From contig CAYHDJ010000001.1 in NCBI GenBank assembly GCA_964355565.1, positions 1 through 64,000 on the forward strand: a DNA stretch of 64,000 nt, read 5' to 3'. Within the stretch, counting starts at the first letter, position 1; each line of letters starts with the position of its first letter. Below are positions 9,839 through 18,533 of the stretch, one piece after another. Under the pieces are notes generated by a model that did not search any database, had not been told where the DNA came from, and was given only the letters and a program-made list of their open reading frames with translations. The position numbers and the translations under genes were made by a program. This DNA comes from Azoamicus sp964355565 (GTDB taxonomy: Bacteria; Pseudomonadota; Gammaproteobacteria; UBA6186; Azoamicaceae).

Positions 9839-10077
9839 AAAACAAAAAAGTAAAAATAAAAAAAAACAGAACATGTCCAAGGAAAAAATAAAAACTCATA
9901 ATTATCATGCAAAATATATTTAAAATAAAACCACTTTAAAAGTCGCCTAATTTTAACTCTAATAAAATTTAAAAAAAAAATCCTTTTAGCCAAAACAAAA
10001 CATGGCTTATTATAAACTAACACAGATCTTTTATAAAAAAGAACGCCATTTTTAACAATACTAACAAATAAAAACAT
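9835..10077 (-). CDS. rnpA: Ribonuclease P protein component, strongly eroded
   Basis: RnpA is the protein partner of the RNase P RNA that trims tRNA 5' ends. This 80-residue frame lies exactly where rnpA belongs, between rpmH and yidD, with an ATGA overlap into yidD. Similarity is weak: the segment IRVKIRRLLKWFYFKY resembles the RNA-binding helix, but the RNR core is degraded and the N-terminal region is short (about 119 residues is normal). It ends in a hydrophobic F-rich tail. It may be a minimal RnpA or a decaying gene; identity rests mostly on synteny. Confidence 0.6.
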   Translation of the reverse strand: MFLFVSIVKNGVLFYKRSVLVYNKPCFVLAKRIFFLNFIRVKIRRLLKWFYFKYILHDNYEFLFFPWTCSVFFYFYFFVL

Positions 10078-10082
10078 AGAAA

Positions 10083-10217
10083 TTATTTAGTTAAATTATA
10101 CCTACCTTTTCTTCGCCTAGATTTTATAACATTTCTGCCAGCTCTAGTCAGCATTCGCTTTCTAAAACCATGTGTCTTTTTAAATTTTCTAACATTTGGT
10201 TGATATGTTCTTTTCAT
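10083..10217 (-). CDS. rpmH: 50S ribosomal protein L34
   Basis: This 44-residue protein is too short for most ORF filters but is unmistakable: MKRTYQPNVRKFKKTHGFRK at the N-terminus, then MLTRAGRNVIKSRRRKGR. Length matches the family (44-46). The start ATG at 10215-10217 has AGAGA about seven bases upstream. It is the first gene of the minus-strand run toward atpG, so a promoter for at least part of that run should lie in the gap beyond 10217. Confidence 0.97.
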   Translation of the reverse strand: MKRTYQPNVRKFKKTHGFRKRMLTRAGRNVIKSRRRKGRYNLTK

Positions 10218-10509
10218 TTAAAAATCTCTAAAAATATATAATTAAATAATTAAGCATATTAATTTTTTTTAATCAACAAAATATTAATAACAACACATAT
10301 AAATTTAAAAAAAAAGCACAGATCATAAAAATGTTTTTATATAAAATTTAAAAACTAATATTAAAAAGTAGTATTCAGCCTCAATAATAAATCTTTTCAA
10401 AACACTCTTAATTTTTTGATTTTTTAAAATACACCATTAATTATTTCTACAATAATTATCTTAACCATTATATACTAAAAAAACAAAAATAATAACCCAA
10501 TGATTTAAA
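10218..10509. other. Gene-free divergent gap between rpmH and dnaN
   Basis: This 292-base gap separates the minus-strand rpmH run from the plus-strand dnaN run. It is extremely A+T-rich, as expected for divergent promoters. In many gammaproteobacteria dnaA and often oriC lie here. I find no dnaA coding sequence and no perfect TTATNCACA DnaA box on either strand. A minus-strand TTGATT at 10271-10276 could be a -35 element for rpmH, but its -10 partner is poor. Confidence 0.6.
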
Positions 10510-11604
10510 ATGGACATAATAATACAATCACATAAACTCTTAGATCTGTTAAAAATAGTATCTGGTGCAATATGTACAACAAAAAAAAATGACATATTTT
10601 CACATATTCTAATTAAAAAAATAGAAAATAAACTGTTTTGTATATCAATAAATAACGAAATAGAAATAGTCACGTTTCAAGAGCTAGACAATAACGATCT
10701 GGAAAATATAGATTTAATAATAAAATACGATTTGATATATAATATATGCAAAACATTAAAAACAGACGATATATTAAAAATAAAAAAAACAAAAAATTCA
10801 ATTAATATAGAAACAACACATGGTTTATTCAAGTCGCCATTACTACACAGCACAAATTTTCCATCATTCCAAGATGAAAAAAATTTAATCCTAAACGTGC
10901 AAAGCACCACATCAGATCTAAAAGAACTGTTTTATTACCCATATATAACAGCATCAGAAAATACTCAAAATTTATTTTTAAATGGAATTTTAATTGATAT
11001 AAACAAAAACAGTATAAATGCAACAGCATCCACCGGAGATAGATCAGCATTTTCACAAATACTTCAAAATAAAACAACAGATAGACTAAAAATAATAATA
11101 CCAAGAACAATAATCAAAGAATTTTTAAATATATATAAAAACAACGAACCAGCACTACTAAAGATATCTGAAAGTTATATAAAAATAGTAACTCACAAAG
11201 TAACATTAACAACTAAACTTATAAATGACACATATGAGAATAATAATATAAAAATATCATCAGAAAAATTGACTGTATCAATAATAAATACCATAGATTT
11301 TAAAAAAGCATTAACATTAATAAACACAATATGTTATAATAATAATATACTAACGCTAAGTATAAAACACAATACCATAATCGTAATAGCCAAATTTAAA
11401 TCTGAATTTGGTATGACTAAAATAAATGCAAAGTCATATGGTACAGAGTTAGATATAACATTAAACTATAAATGCTTAGCAAATATTTTAAAAATAATTA
11501 AATCAGAGGACATAAAAATAATAATAACCAATAAACACAACCAAATAATATTAAAGGAAAAATCCTTAAATTGCATATACATATTAACATCAATAAAAAC
11601 CTAA
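10510..11604 (+). CDS. dnaN: DNA polymerase III beta sliding clamp
   Basis: The beta clamp tethers polymerase III to DNA. The 364 residues match the family length of 366. Recognisable features are the N-terminal LLDLLKIVSGAICTTKKNDIFSHI, matching the usual LPVLSN region, the central TGDRSAFSQ, and the late ILTSIKT, which corresponds to the usual PMR(L/I) C-terminus but has lost its final methionine-arginine. Coding is very A-rich and K/N/I-heavy, unlike the T-rich minus-strand genes next door, consistent with lagging-strand location. Confidence 0.93.
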   Translation: MDIIIQSHKLLDLLKIVSGAICTTKKNDIFSHILIKKIENKLFCISINNEIEIVTFQELDNNDLENIDLIIKYDLIYNICKTLKTDDILKIKKTKNSINIETTHGLFKSPLLHSTNFPSFQDEKNLILNVQSTTSDLKELFYYPYITASENTQNLFLNGILIDINKNSINATASTGDRSAFSQILQNKTTDRLKIIIPRTIIKEFLNIYKNNEPALLKISESYIKIVTHKVTLTTKLINDTYENNNIKISSEKLTVSIINTIDFKKALTLINTICYNNNILTLSIKHNTIIVIAKFKSEFGMTKINAKSYGTELDITLNYKCLANILKIIKSEDIKIIITNKHNQIILKEKSLNCIYILTSIKT

Positions 11605-11618
11605 ACACTAATTAACAC

Positions 11619-12821
11619 ATGTTTATAAAAACGATAATAAAAATAATTATACTAACAGCATATTTATCAATACACACATTGTATGCAAAGTATATTACAC
11701 ATGACAAAATAATTTTGAAAACAAATTTACATGCAATCACACAATCCAAAATTCATGAAAATTACAAAATATTAAAAATTATTACCAATCAAACCGAAAA
11801 ACCAGACCGCAGATCTTTAAACACAAAAATAATAAATGATCTAATAACACTTGATGAATCAAACATAATTAATACAGCTAATTTTAACATAGCACAAGAT
11901 CTAGTAACTTCTGTGTATCTGAATTTATCTGAAAAATACAATATATCACCATCACACTTCAAAAAAACAATTAAAGAAAAATACAAAATAAAAGAGAATA
12001 CATTATTAACATTTATAATAGGCAATTTTGCACTAAAAGACCTACAAAAAAAAATTTCACCACAAGAAATAAACACATCTATAAATGATATTAAAGATTT
12101 TATTAAATTATCTAATTATATAAATCAAAACAAATTTTTACATGAATTTAAAGTAGTGCAAATATCATTTATAAATAGAAACGACAAAACATTGCAAAAA
12201 ATAAAAAACATCCTACATATACTTAAAAAAACAAATGATATAGAAATTATTAAAAACCAAATAAATTTAAAAAATATAAATATAAAAGCTGTAGACATAA
12301 ATTTAAAAAACAAACACTACCTACCAATAAAAGAAATAATAGAGCATGAAAAGAATAAAAAAATAATCGGACCTTTGTGTATAGGTAGGAATATTTACAT
12401 ATTTAAAATACTTGAAAAAACAAATAACATAGAAAACTATAAATCATATATTAAAATCGCTTATAAAACACTTAAATATAAAAAATCAAAAAAACCTGAA
12501 ACATTCACATTAAAAACAAACATATGCAACATTAAAAAATCACTAAATAAAACTGAAGGATTTTATTGGGTACATAAAAATACAATTAATCAATCTATTT
12601 ATACCAGTATTCAAAATCTTAAAACAAATAATATAAGCAAAATAATAGAAACACACTCAGGTTGGTATATAGTTAAAATATTAGACAAGACACTTGATCA
12701 GAAAAGCAACATCTATACATATATAGATAATTACATTAGACTACAAAAACTCAAAAATATAAGTAAAAGTATCATGCATAGACAATTTATAAAAACCGAT
12801 GACATCTTTTATTATAACTAA
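11619..12821 (+). CDS. surA: SurA-like periplasmic chaperone / peptidyl-prolyl isomerase
   Basis: SurA escorts outer-membrane proteins through the periplasm. The 400-residue protein begins with a hydrophobic signal-like segment (IIKIIILTAYLSIHTLYA). An N-terminal SurA domain follows to about residue 170 (LSEKYNISPSHFKKTIKEKY region), then two weak parvulin-like domains; the second ends with SGWYIVKILDK, matching the GyHIIkl motif. Its place upstream of rsmA matches surA-pdxA-rsmA of gammaproteobacteria with pdxA lost. Sequence is highly diverged. Retention suggests an outer membrane with beta-barrel proteins is still built. Confidence 0.8.
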   Translation: MFIKTIIKIIILTAYLSIHTLYAKYITHDKIILKTNLHAITQSKIHENYKILKIITNQTEKPDRRSLNTKIINDLITLDESNIINTANFNIAQDLVTSVYLNLSEKYNISPSHFKKTIKEKYKIKENTLLTFIIGNFALKDLQKKISPQEINTSINDIKDFIKLSNYINQNKFLHEFKVVQISFINRNDKTLQKIKNILHILKKTNDIEIIKNQINLKNINIKAVDINLKNKHYLPIKEIIEHEKNKKIIGPLCIGRNIYIFKILEKTNNIENYKSYIKIAYKTLKYKKSKKPETFTLKTNICNIKKSLNKTEGFYWVHKNTINQSIYTSIQNLKTNNISKIIETHSGWYIVKILDKTLDQKSNIYTYIDNYIRLQKLKNISKSIMHRQFIKTDDIFYYN

Positions 12822-12822
12822 C

Positions 12823-13605
12823 ATGAAAAAATTTAAAAAAAAATTAGGTCAAAATTTTTTAATAGACAACAATATAAAAAACAAATTAATAAATTCAATA
12901 AAAATAAAAAACACTGATATAATAATAGAAATAGGCTCAGGTGAAGGATCTCTTAGTAAAGAAATATCATCATTATCTAAAAAAAGTCATTTTATAGAAA
13001 TAGAAAAACATTACATACCAAAACTTAAAGAACATATAAATGAATTAAAATCCCAAATACATCACGATAATATATTAAATTTTAATATAAAAGATATAAT
13101 TAAAAAGTACAAAAAAATAAGAATAATAGGTAACTTACCATACAAAATAGCTACACAAATCTTAATAAAACTAACAAATTTTTCAAAAAAAATAAAAGAC
13201 ATTCATTTTGTTGTTCAAAAAGAGCTTGCTGATAAAATAAGCATTCAAAAAGAAAACAAAAAATATGGTAGATTATCAATAACAATGCAACATCACTTTG
13301 ATATAGAAAAACTCTTTGATATAAAATCGCAAGCATTTCATCCACCTCCAAAAGTAACATCATCATTAATAAGATTAACACCCAAAATACAAAAAACTAA
13401 AATAAAAAATGAAAAAATATTTAATAAAATTGTAACACAAGCATTCAATAATAAAAGAAAAAAAATGTGTAACTCTCTAACAGAAATAAAAAATATCGGC
13501 TTAATATCAATTTTAGATAAACGCCCGACCAACATGTCATACGAAGACTTCGCAAACATTTATAATAATATATATAACAAAACAGAAGATTATAAAAATA
13601 TATAA
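12823..13605 (+). CDS. rsmA: 16S rRNA A1518/A1519 dimethyltransferase
   Basis: RsmA (KsgA) dimethylates two adjacent adenines near the 3' end of 16S rRNA. I start at the ATG at 12823, giving MKKFKKKLGQNFLID, the usual opening; a longer frame from 12799 would overlap surA by 23 bases. SAM-binding motif I is EIGSGEGSLSKEI and the catalytic motif is IGNLPYKIAT. FHPPPKVTSSLIRL is also typical. The last codons form one arm of a convergent hairpin terminator. Confidence 0.97.
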   Translation: MKKFKKKLGQNFLIDNNIKNKLINSIKIKNTDIIIEIGSGEGSLSKEISSLSKKSHFIEIEKHYIPKLKEHINELKSQIHHDNILNFNIKDIIKKYKKIRIIGNLPYKIATQILIKLTNFSKKIKDIHFVVQKELADKISIQKENKKYGRLSITMQHHFDIEKLFDIKSQAFHPPPKVTSSLIRLTPKIQKTKIKNEKIFNKIVTQAFNNKRKKMCNSLTEIKNIGLISILDKRPTNMSYEDFANIYNNIYNKTEDYKNI

Positions 13606-13613
13606 TCTTCTGT
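13582..13613. terminator. Hairpin terminator between convergent rsmA and mdh
   Basis: A perfect 13-base-pair inverted repeat (ACAGAAGATTATA at 13582-13594 and its complement at 13601-13613) with a 6-base loop. It lies between the plus-strand rsmA and the minus-strand mdh, and is followed by A/T-rich sequence on both sides. The left arm and loop lie within the last codons of rsmA, whose stop is at 13603-13605. It could stop transcription from both directions. Confidence 0.75.
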
Positions 13614-13620
13614 AAGAAAA

Positions 13621-14592
13621 TTATAAATTCAATTTGGATTTAATTGCATCCCAAGCTTTATTCAAATCAATTACTGCTTCTATTGAAGAATTTAAAATTT
13701 CTTTTTCACTATTTGTCAATGGAACTTCAATAATCTCTTCTACCCCACTAGCACCAATCTTAACAGGCACACCAACAAACAAACTCTCAGAAACACCATA
13801 TTGTCCCTTTAGCAATTTAGCTGCGCATGGCAAAATTCGTTTTTTATCTAATAAAAATGATTCAGCCATAAGAATGGCTGATGCAGCTGGAGCATAATAA
13901 GCTGATCCAGTTTTTAGTAAATTAACAATTTCTCCGCCACCCTTTTTAGTTCTATCAACAATAGAATCCAACTCTTCCTTACTTATCTTGCCTATATTTA
14001 CCAAATTATCTAAAGTAACACCGCCGACATTACTTAATTTAGTTAATGGAACCATGCTATCGCCATGGCCACCTAAAACATAAGCATTAACATCATTAAC
14101 AGACACATTAAATTTCCAAGATAAGAATGTTCTAAATCTAGCTGAATCCAAAACTCCAGCCATTCCAACTATCATGTTATTAATCACCCCAGAATAATGT
14201 TGTAAAACACCAACCATTACATCCAAGGGATTAGTAATACAAATAACAAACGACTTCGGAGAAAAACGTTTAATCCCTTCACCGACAGATTTCATTATTT
14301 TACCATTAATTTCAAGCAAATCATCTCTGCTCATACCTGGTTTTCTAGGCAAGCCAGCTGTTACTATAATAACGTCAGAATTAGCTATATCTTCATAACT
14401 ATCAGTACCTTGAACACTAAAATCATAATTCTCTATAGGACCACATTGTGATAAATCAAGCGCCTTACCTTTTGCCATATCTCTTACAACATCAAATAAA
14501 ACCACATTACCCAAACCTTTTAATAAAGCTAAATGTGCTAATGTACTTCCTATATTTCCAGACCCAATTAAAGATATTTTTCTTCTATTCAT
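13621..14592 (-). CDS. mdh: Malate dehydrogenase (LDH-like type)
   Basis: This enzyme interconverts malate and oxaloacetate with NAD. The 323-residue protein has the Rossmann motif SLIGSGNIGSTLA, the substrate arginines in GLPRKPGMSRDDLL and the catalytic histidine in VLGGHGDSMVPL. It is the lactate-dehydrogenase-like form found in alphaproteobacteria and others, not the E. coli dimer form. The arginine at the specificity loop supports malate over lactate. It lies downstream of a dicarboxylate carrier on the same strand, 25 bases away. Confidence 0.95.
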   Translation of the reverse strand: MNRRKISLIGSGNIGSTLAHLALLKGLGNVVLFDVVRDMAKGKALDLSQCGPIENYDFSVQGTDSYEDIANSDVIIVTAGLPRKPGMSRDDLLEINGKIMKSVGEGIKRFSPKSFVICITNPLDVMVGVLQHYSGVINNMIVGMAGVLDSARFRTFLSWKFNVSVNDVNAYVLGGHGDSMVPLTKLSNVGGVTLDNLVNIGKISKEELDSIVDRTKKGGGEIVNLLKTGSAYYAPAASAILMAESFLLDKKRILPCAAKLLKGQYGVSESLFVGVPVKIGASGVEEIIEVPLTNSEKEILNSSIEAVIDLNKAWDAIKSKLNL

Positions 14593-14617
14593 ACAAAACC
14601 CCTAAACAAAAAATTTA

Positions 14618-16045
14618 TTACCAATAACCTAATACTTTCCACCACACCCCACCAAGAACTCCCCAAATTATTAAATTAACCACACTAACTATGAAGCCAA
14701 TTTTCCACCACTCACCAGTAGTGACATATTTAGTGCTAAAATAAACAGGGGCTGTACCAGTGCCATAATGTGTAAGACCAGCACTTAAACTAGAGCCAAC
14801 TCCCATAAATAAAGCTATATACATAGCAGGCACACCAGCATTTATAGAAACAACCAAAAAAGTACCATACATGGCAGATATATGAGCTGTCATGCTAGCA
14901 AAAAAATAATGCACATAAAAATAAAACAATCCAATTAAAAGAAATACAGTTACCCAACTAAAATTAGAAACGCCTTTTTGCATCTTTTCACCAAACCATG
15001 CTGTTATTCCCATTTTAGATAATTGATCAGAAAGCATTATTAAAACTGCCATCCAAATAAAAGTATCCCAAGCTCTCTTCTCACTTATAACATCATCCCA
15101 TTGCAAAACACCAGAAACTAATAATATAACTAAGCCGAACAATGCTGCTGTTGTAGCATCAATGCCATAAGGCTCACCAAATACCCATAAAACCAATAAC
15201 ACAGCAAAAACAACAAGCATTATTTTTTCTCCACTAGATAAAGGCCCTAAATCCTTTAACTTTGCTCTAGCAAAAGCTGGTGCTTCAGGCGTAGATTTCA
15301 TTTCAGGTGGATAAATAATATATAATAAAAATGGCAAAACTATTAAAGACACAGTACCAGGTACTATACATGCTATAGCCCAAGTTCCCCAAGTAATTTC
15401 AACACCCTGTCCTAATGCTATGCTGACTATTAAAGGATTACCAGCTGTAGCTGTAAGAAACATCGCACTAGTTAAAACATTTATTTGATATAATAATTTT
15501 ATTAAATAACTACCTATTTTCTTTCTAGTACCCTTCTCAGGTTTACTATCATATTCAGTATTTAAAGAATCTATTATCGGATAAATAATACCAGCTCCTC
15601 TAGCAGTGTTACTTGGCATTAATGGTGCAAACATTACTTCTGCTGCTGTTAATCCATAAGCTAACCCTAAAGTACTTTTACCCAAAACAGACACAAAATA
15701 ATAAGCAATCCTAGATCCCAAGCCAGTCTTAATAAAACCCTTAGCTAATAAAAACGCAGAAACAATAAGCCAGACTATATTAGAACTAAAACTAGATAAC
15801 GTCAATTTAAGTGGCAACGTTTTAGTTAACACAACTATAGCCACCGCACAAAAAGCGATAGCTCCCATAGGCAATGGGTTTATAATTAAACCACATATTG
15901 TCAAAATGAAAATTATAAATAAATGCCAACCTTGAACTGTAACACCTTTTGGAACAGGCAAAACAAACCAAAGAATAAGAAATGACATTAATAATACTAA
16001 AGACGGATATAATTTAGCGCCATCTAATTTAAAAGCTTTACTCAT
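14618..16045 (-). CDS. DASS-family dicarboxylate carrier (2-oxoglutarate/malate translocator type)
   Basis: An inner-membrane carrier of the divalent anion:sodium symporter family. The start is set at the ATG at 16043-16045 (MSKAFKLDGAKLYPS), which has AGAGGT a few bases upstream; a longer frame to 16081 adds a hydrophobic leader without a site. The 475-residue product has about 12 membrane segments. It carries LMPSNTARGAGIIYPI and YGTGTAPVYFSTKYV, the paired SNT-like signatures of plant-plastid and bacterial 2-oxoglutarate/malate translocators. Immediate neighbour mdh suggests malate or another C4/C5 acid as substrate. Direction and exact substrate cannot be read from sequence. Confidence 0.9.
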   Translation of the reverse strand: MSKAFKLDGAKLYPSLVLLMSFLILWFVLPVPKGVTVQGWHLFIIFILTICGLIINPLPMGAIAFCAVAIVVLTKTLPLKLTLSSFSSNIVWLIVSAFLLAKGFIKTGLGSRIAYYFVSVLGKSTLGLAYGLTAAEVMFAPLMPSNTARGAGIIYPIIDSLNTEYDSKPEKGTRKKIGSYLIKLLYQINVLTSAMFLTATAGNPLIVSIALGQGVEITWGTWAIACIVPGTVSLIVLPFLLYIIYPPEMKSTPEAPAFARAKLKDLGPLSSGEKIMLVVFAVLLVLWVFGEPYGIDATTAALFGLVILLVSGVLQWDDVISEKRAWDTFIWMAVLIMLSDQLSKMGITAWFGEKMQKGVSNFSWVTVFLLIGLFYFYVHYFFASMTAHISAMYGTFLVVSINAGVPAMYIALFMGVGSSLSAGLTHYGTGTAPVYFSTKYVTTGEWWKIGFIVSVVNLIIWGVLGGVWWKVLGYW

Positions 16046-16200
16046 AAAAACCTCTAAAAAATTAAAAAATAAAAAAACCATTAAAATAGTACATGTGAAA
16101 ACTAATTATATAATATAATATATTACACTACAAATTTTTTAAAAAATAAAAAAATTTAATTATTTAATAAACCAAAACATGATATAACAAAAGTATAAAC

Positions 16201-17370
16201 ATGAACAAAATAATAAACCAATCATTTAAAATAGATTTTAATTATGATATTTTTTTCACAAATAACGTATTTGATGTAAAAAACAATACCTTAATTAACA
16301 TTCTCAATAAGAATAAAAAATCAAAAAAAAATTTAATTCTATTTATTGATAAAAATCTTTATAATAAACATACTGATTTAATCCATAATATTGAGCAATA
16401 TGCCAAAATAAATAAAAAATATATCAATATAGTATGCGAACCAATATTAATAACTGGTGGAGAAAAAATTAAAAATCATTACTCAATAGTAAAATGCATA
16501 TATAAATTAATAGATTTATATAAAATATGTAGGCAATCTTATATCCTAGCTATTGGTGGTGGAACTATACAAGATTTAGTTGGCTTCGCGGCTTCAACTG
16601 CGCATAGAGGAGTTAAACTAATACGTATACCAACAACAACATTATCACAAGACGATTCAGGAGTCGGGGTAAAAAATGGAATAAATTTTATCAACAAAAA
16701 AAATTTTATAGGATGTTTTTCACCACCACACGCAGTTATAAACGACTATAACTTTTTAACATCATTAAATGATGAGATATTTATAGAAGGATTTTCAGAA
16801 GCAATAAAAATTGCAATACTTAAAAATAAAAAACTTTTTACACTAATTAAAAATAATACAAACAAACTACTATTAAGAGACAACACAGTAAGCTCTGAAA
16901 TAATATTCAACTGTGCCAAAATACATGCACATCATATATCAAAAAAAAGAGATCCGTTTGAAAACACATCATCAAGACCACTGGATTTTGGGCATTGGGC
17001 TGCGCATAAAATAGAATCATTATCTAAATACAAAATTTCACATGGCAAATCAGTAGCAACAGGGATCGCACTAGACTGTACGTACTCATATCTATTGAAA
17101 ATAATGCCAAAAGCAGACTGGAAAGAAATAATCAAAGTATTAACCAATCTTGGATTACCAATATATTTCAAAGAATTATCAATAAAAATACATAACAAAT
17201 ATGTAATATTTAATGGCTTAGAAGAATTTAGAGAACACTTGGGTGGAAAACTAACAATAACACTAATAACCAAAATAGGCAAAAAAATTGAAACACATCA
17301 TGTAAATAAAAATATTTACATAAAAGCAATATGCATGCTTAAAAAAATAAACAATTTAATTAAAAAATGA
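16201..17370 (+). CDS. eboD: EboD-like sugar-phosphate cyclase family protein (3-dehydroquinate synthase fold)
   Basis: A 389-residue member of the dehydroquinate synthase superfamily. The NAD-binding AIGGGTIQDLVGFAAST, PTTTLSQDDSGVGVKNG and EGFSEAIKIA blocks are present. The metal-ligand region reads PLDFGHWAAHKIE, with tryptophan where genuine AroB proteins have GHTxaH. This and the four-base overlap with an EboE-like gene point to EboD of the ebo cluster rather than to shikimate synthesis. Ebo clusters are linked in cyanobacteria and others to metabolite export and prenylated products; the reaction of EboD is not known. A plain aroB cannot be fully excluded. Confidence 0.82.
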   Translation: MNKIINQSFKIDFNYDIFFTNNVFDVKNNTLINILNKNKKSKKNLILFIDKNLYNKHTDLIHNIEQYAKINKKYINIVCEPILITGGEKIKNHYSIVKCIYKLIDLYKICRQSYILAIGGGTIQDLVGFAASTAHRGVKLIRIPTTTLSQDDSGVGVKNGINFINKKNFIGCFSPPHAVINDYNFLTSLNDEIFIEGFSEAIKIAILKNKKLFTLIKNNTNKLLLRDNTVSSEIIFNCAKIHAHHISKKRDPFENTSSRPLDFGHWAAHKIESLSKYKISHGKSVATGIALDCTYSYLLKIMPKADWKEIIKVLTNLGLPIYFKELSIKIHNKYVIFNGLEEFREHLGGKLTITLITKIGKKIETHHVNKNIYIKAICMLKKINNLIKK

Positions 17371-18533
17371 TAATAAATAGTACATATACATTAACATATT
17401 GTTCAAACATATTTAAAGTTAATAATATAAACAAACTAATTGACAATATAAATAAATATATAGAAAGCATCACAGACAAAAAAAGAAATATCGGCATAAG
17501 CTTATGTATATCAAATCAAATACTTAAAAAACTGAGAAATCAAAATACAATATCAAAAATAAAAACTTGGCAAATAAACAATAAAATATATATACCATCT
17601 ATAAATGGATTCGTTTATCAAAAATTTCATAAAAAACACATAAAAGAAAAAATATATTCACCAGATTGGACTTCAATAAACAGATTTTATTTCACAAAAA
17701 ATTTAATATTATTATCCAATTCATTAAGAGTTCATAAAAAAACTATAAATATATCTACTTTACCACTGTCATATAAAAATTGGTCAAAAAAAACAGATAT
17801 CGATCATATCTTATATTCCTCAGTAAAAAACATAACTATGCTAATAAACACAGAAATACAACTAAATATAAAAAACAGATATTACACCACTATAGACATA
17901 GAACCTGAACCAACATGCACAATAGAAGATTATAAAACTTTAATAAACTTCAATCAATATTGGCTAAATCCAGCACAACTTAAAAACCACAATTCAATCA
18001 CTAAATTAAAAAAACATATTGGCGTATGTTACGATATATGCCATTTATCAACAATGTTTTGTAAACATGAAAAAACAATAAACATTCTTAAACGAAAAAA
18101 AATAAATATAAATAAGATACAAATAAGCTCATCATTAAAAACAATAATACCAAAAAATAAAAAACACTTATCAAAAATAAAAAAAAACCTCATTCTATTA
18201 AATAAGTCAAACTTCTTACATCAATCTAATTTTAAAAAACAAAAAAATCTTGAGAAATATACAGATATAAATAAAATGTTAAATATAGTTGAAACAAAAA
18301 AAAATTATGAATTACGAATACACTGCCATATTCCAATATATAAAAAAAAATTTAAATGTATAGACACGACATACACAGACATAGAAAAAATAACAAAACT
18401 GCTAAAACACAACCATATATCAAAAAACTTAGAAATAGAAACATATACTAAAAGCTTGTTTTTTAATAAAATTAATTACAAAAAATCAATAAAAAAAGAA
18501 TATTATATAACAATAAAGAACATGCAAACATGA
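17367..18533 (+). CDS. eboE: EboE-like TIM-barrel protein
   Basis: A 388-residue protein with the opening STYTLTYCSNIF and the block YSPDWTSINRFYFTKNL then NISTLPLSYKNW, a pattern I recognise from EboE, a xylose-isomerase-like TIM-barrel family. A second conserved area is DIEPEPTCTIEDYKTLINF, followed by HIGVCYDICHLSTMF with likely metal-binding histidine and aspartate. It overlaps eboD and the next gene by four bases each, so the three are co-translated. The function is predicted only: handling or trafficking a metabolite made by the ebo proteins. Confidence 0.85.
   Translation: MIINSTYTLTYCSNIFKVNNINKLIDNINKYIESITDKKRNIGISLCISNQILKKLRNQNTISKIKTWQINNKIYIPSINGFVYQKFHKKHIKEKIYSPDWTSINRFYFTKNLILLSNSLRVHKKTINISTLPLSYKNWSKKTDIDHILYSSVKNITMLINTEIQLNIKNRYYTTIDIEPEPTCTIEDYKTLINFNQYWLNPAQLKNHNSITKLKKHIGVCYDICHLSTMFCKHEKTINILKRKKININKIQISSSLKTIIPKNKKHLSKIKKNLILLNKSNFLHQSNFKKQKNLEKYTDINKMLNIVETKKNYELRIHCHIPIYKKKFKCIDTTYTDIEKITKLLKHNHISKNLEIETYTKSLFFNKINYKKSIKKEYYITIKNMQT

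Noticed and set aside
10829..11110. Minus-strand frame antisense to dnaN
   Set aside because: Overlaps a conserved gene completely and is a compositional artefact.
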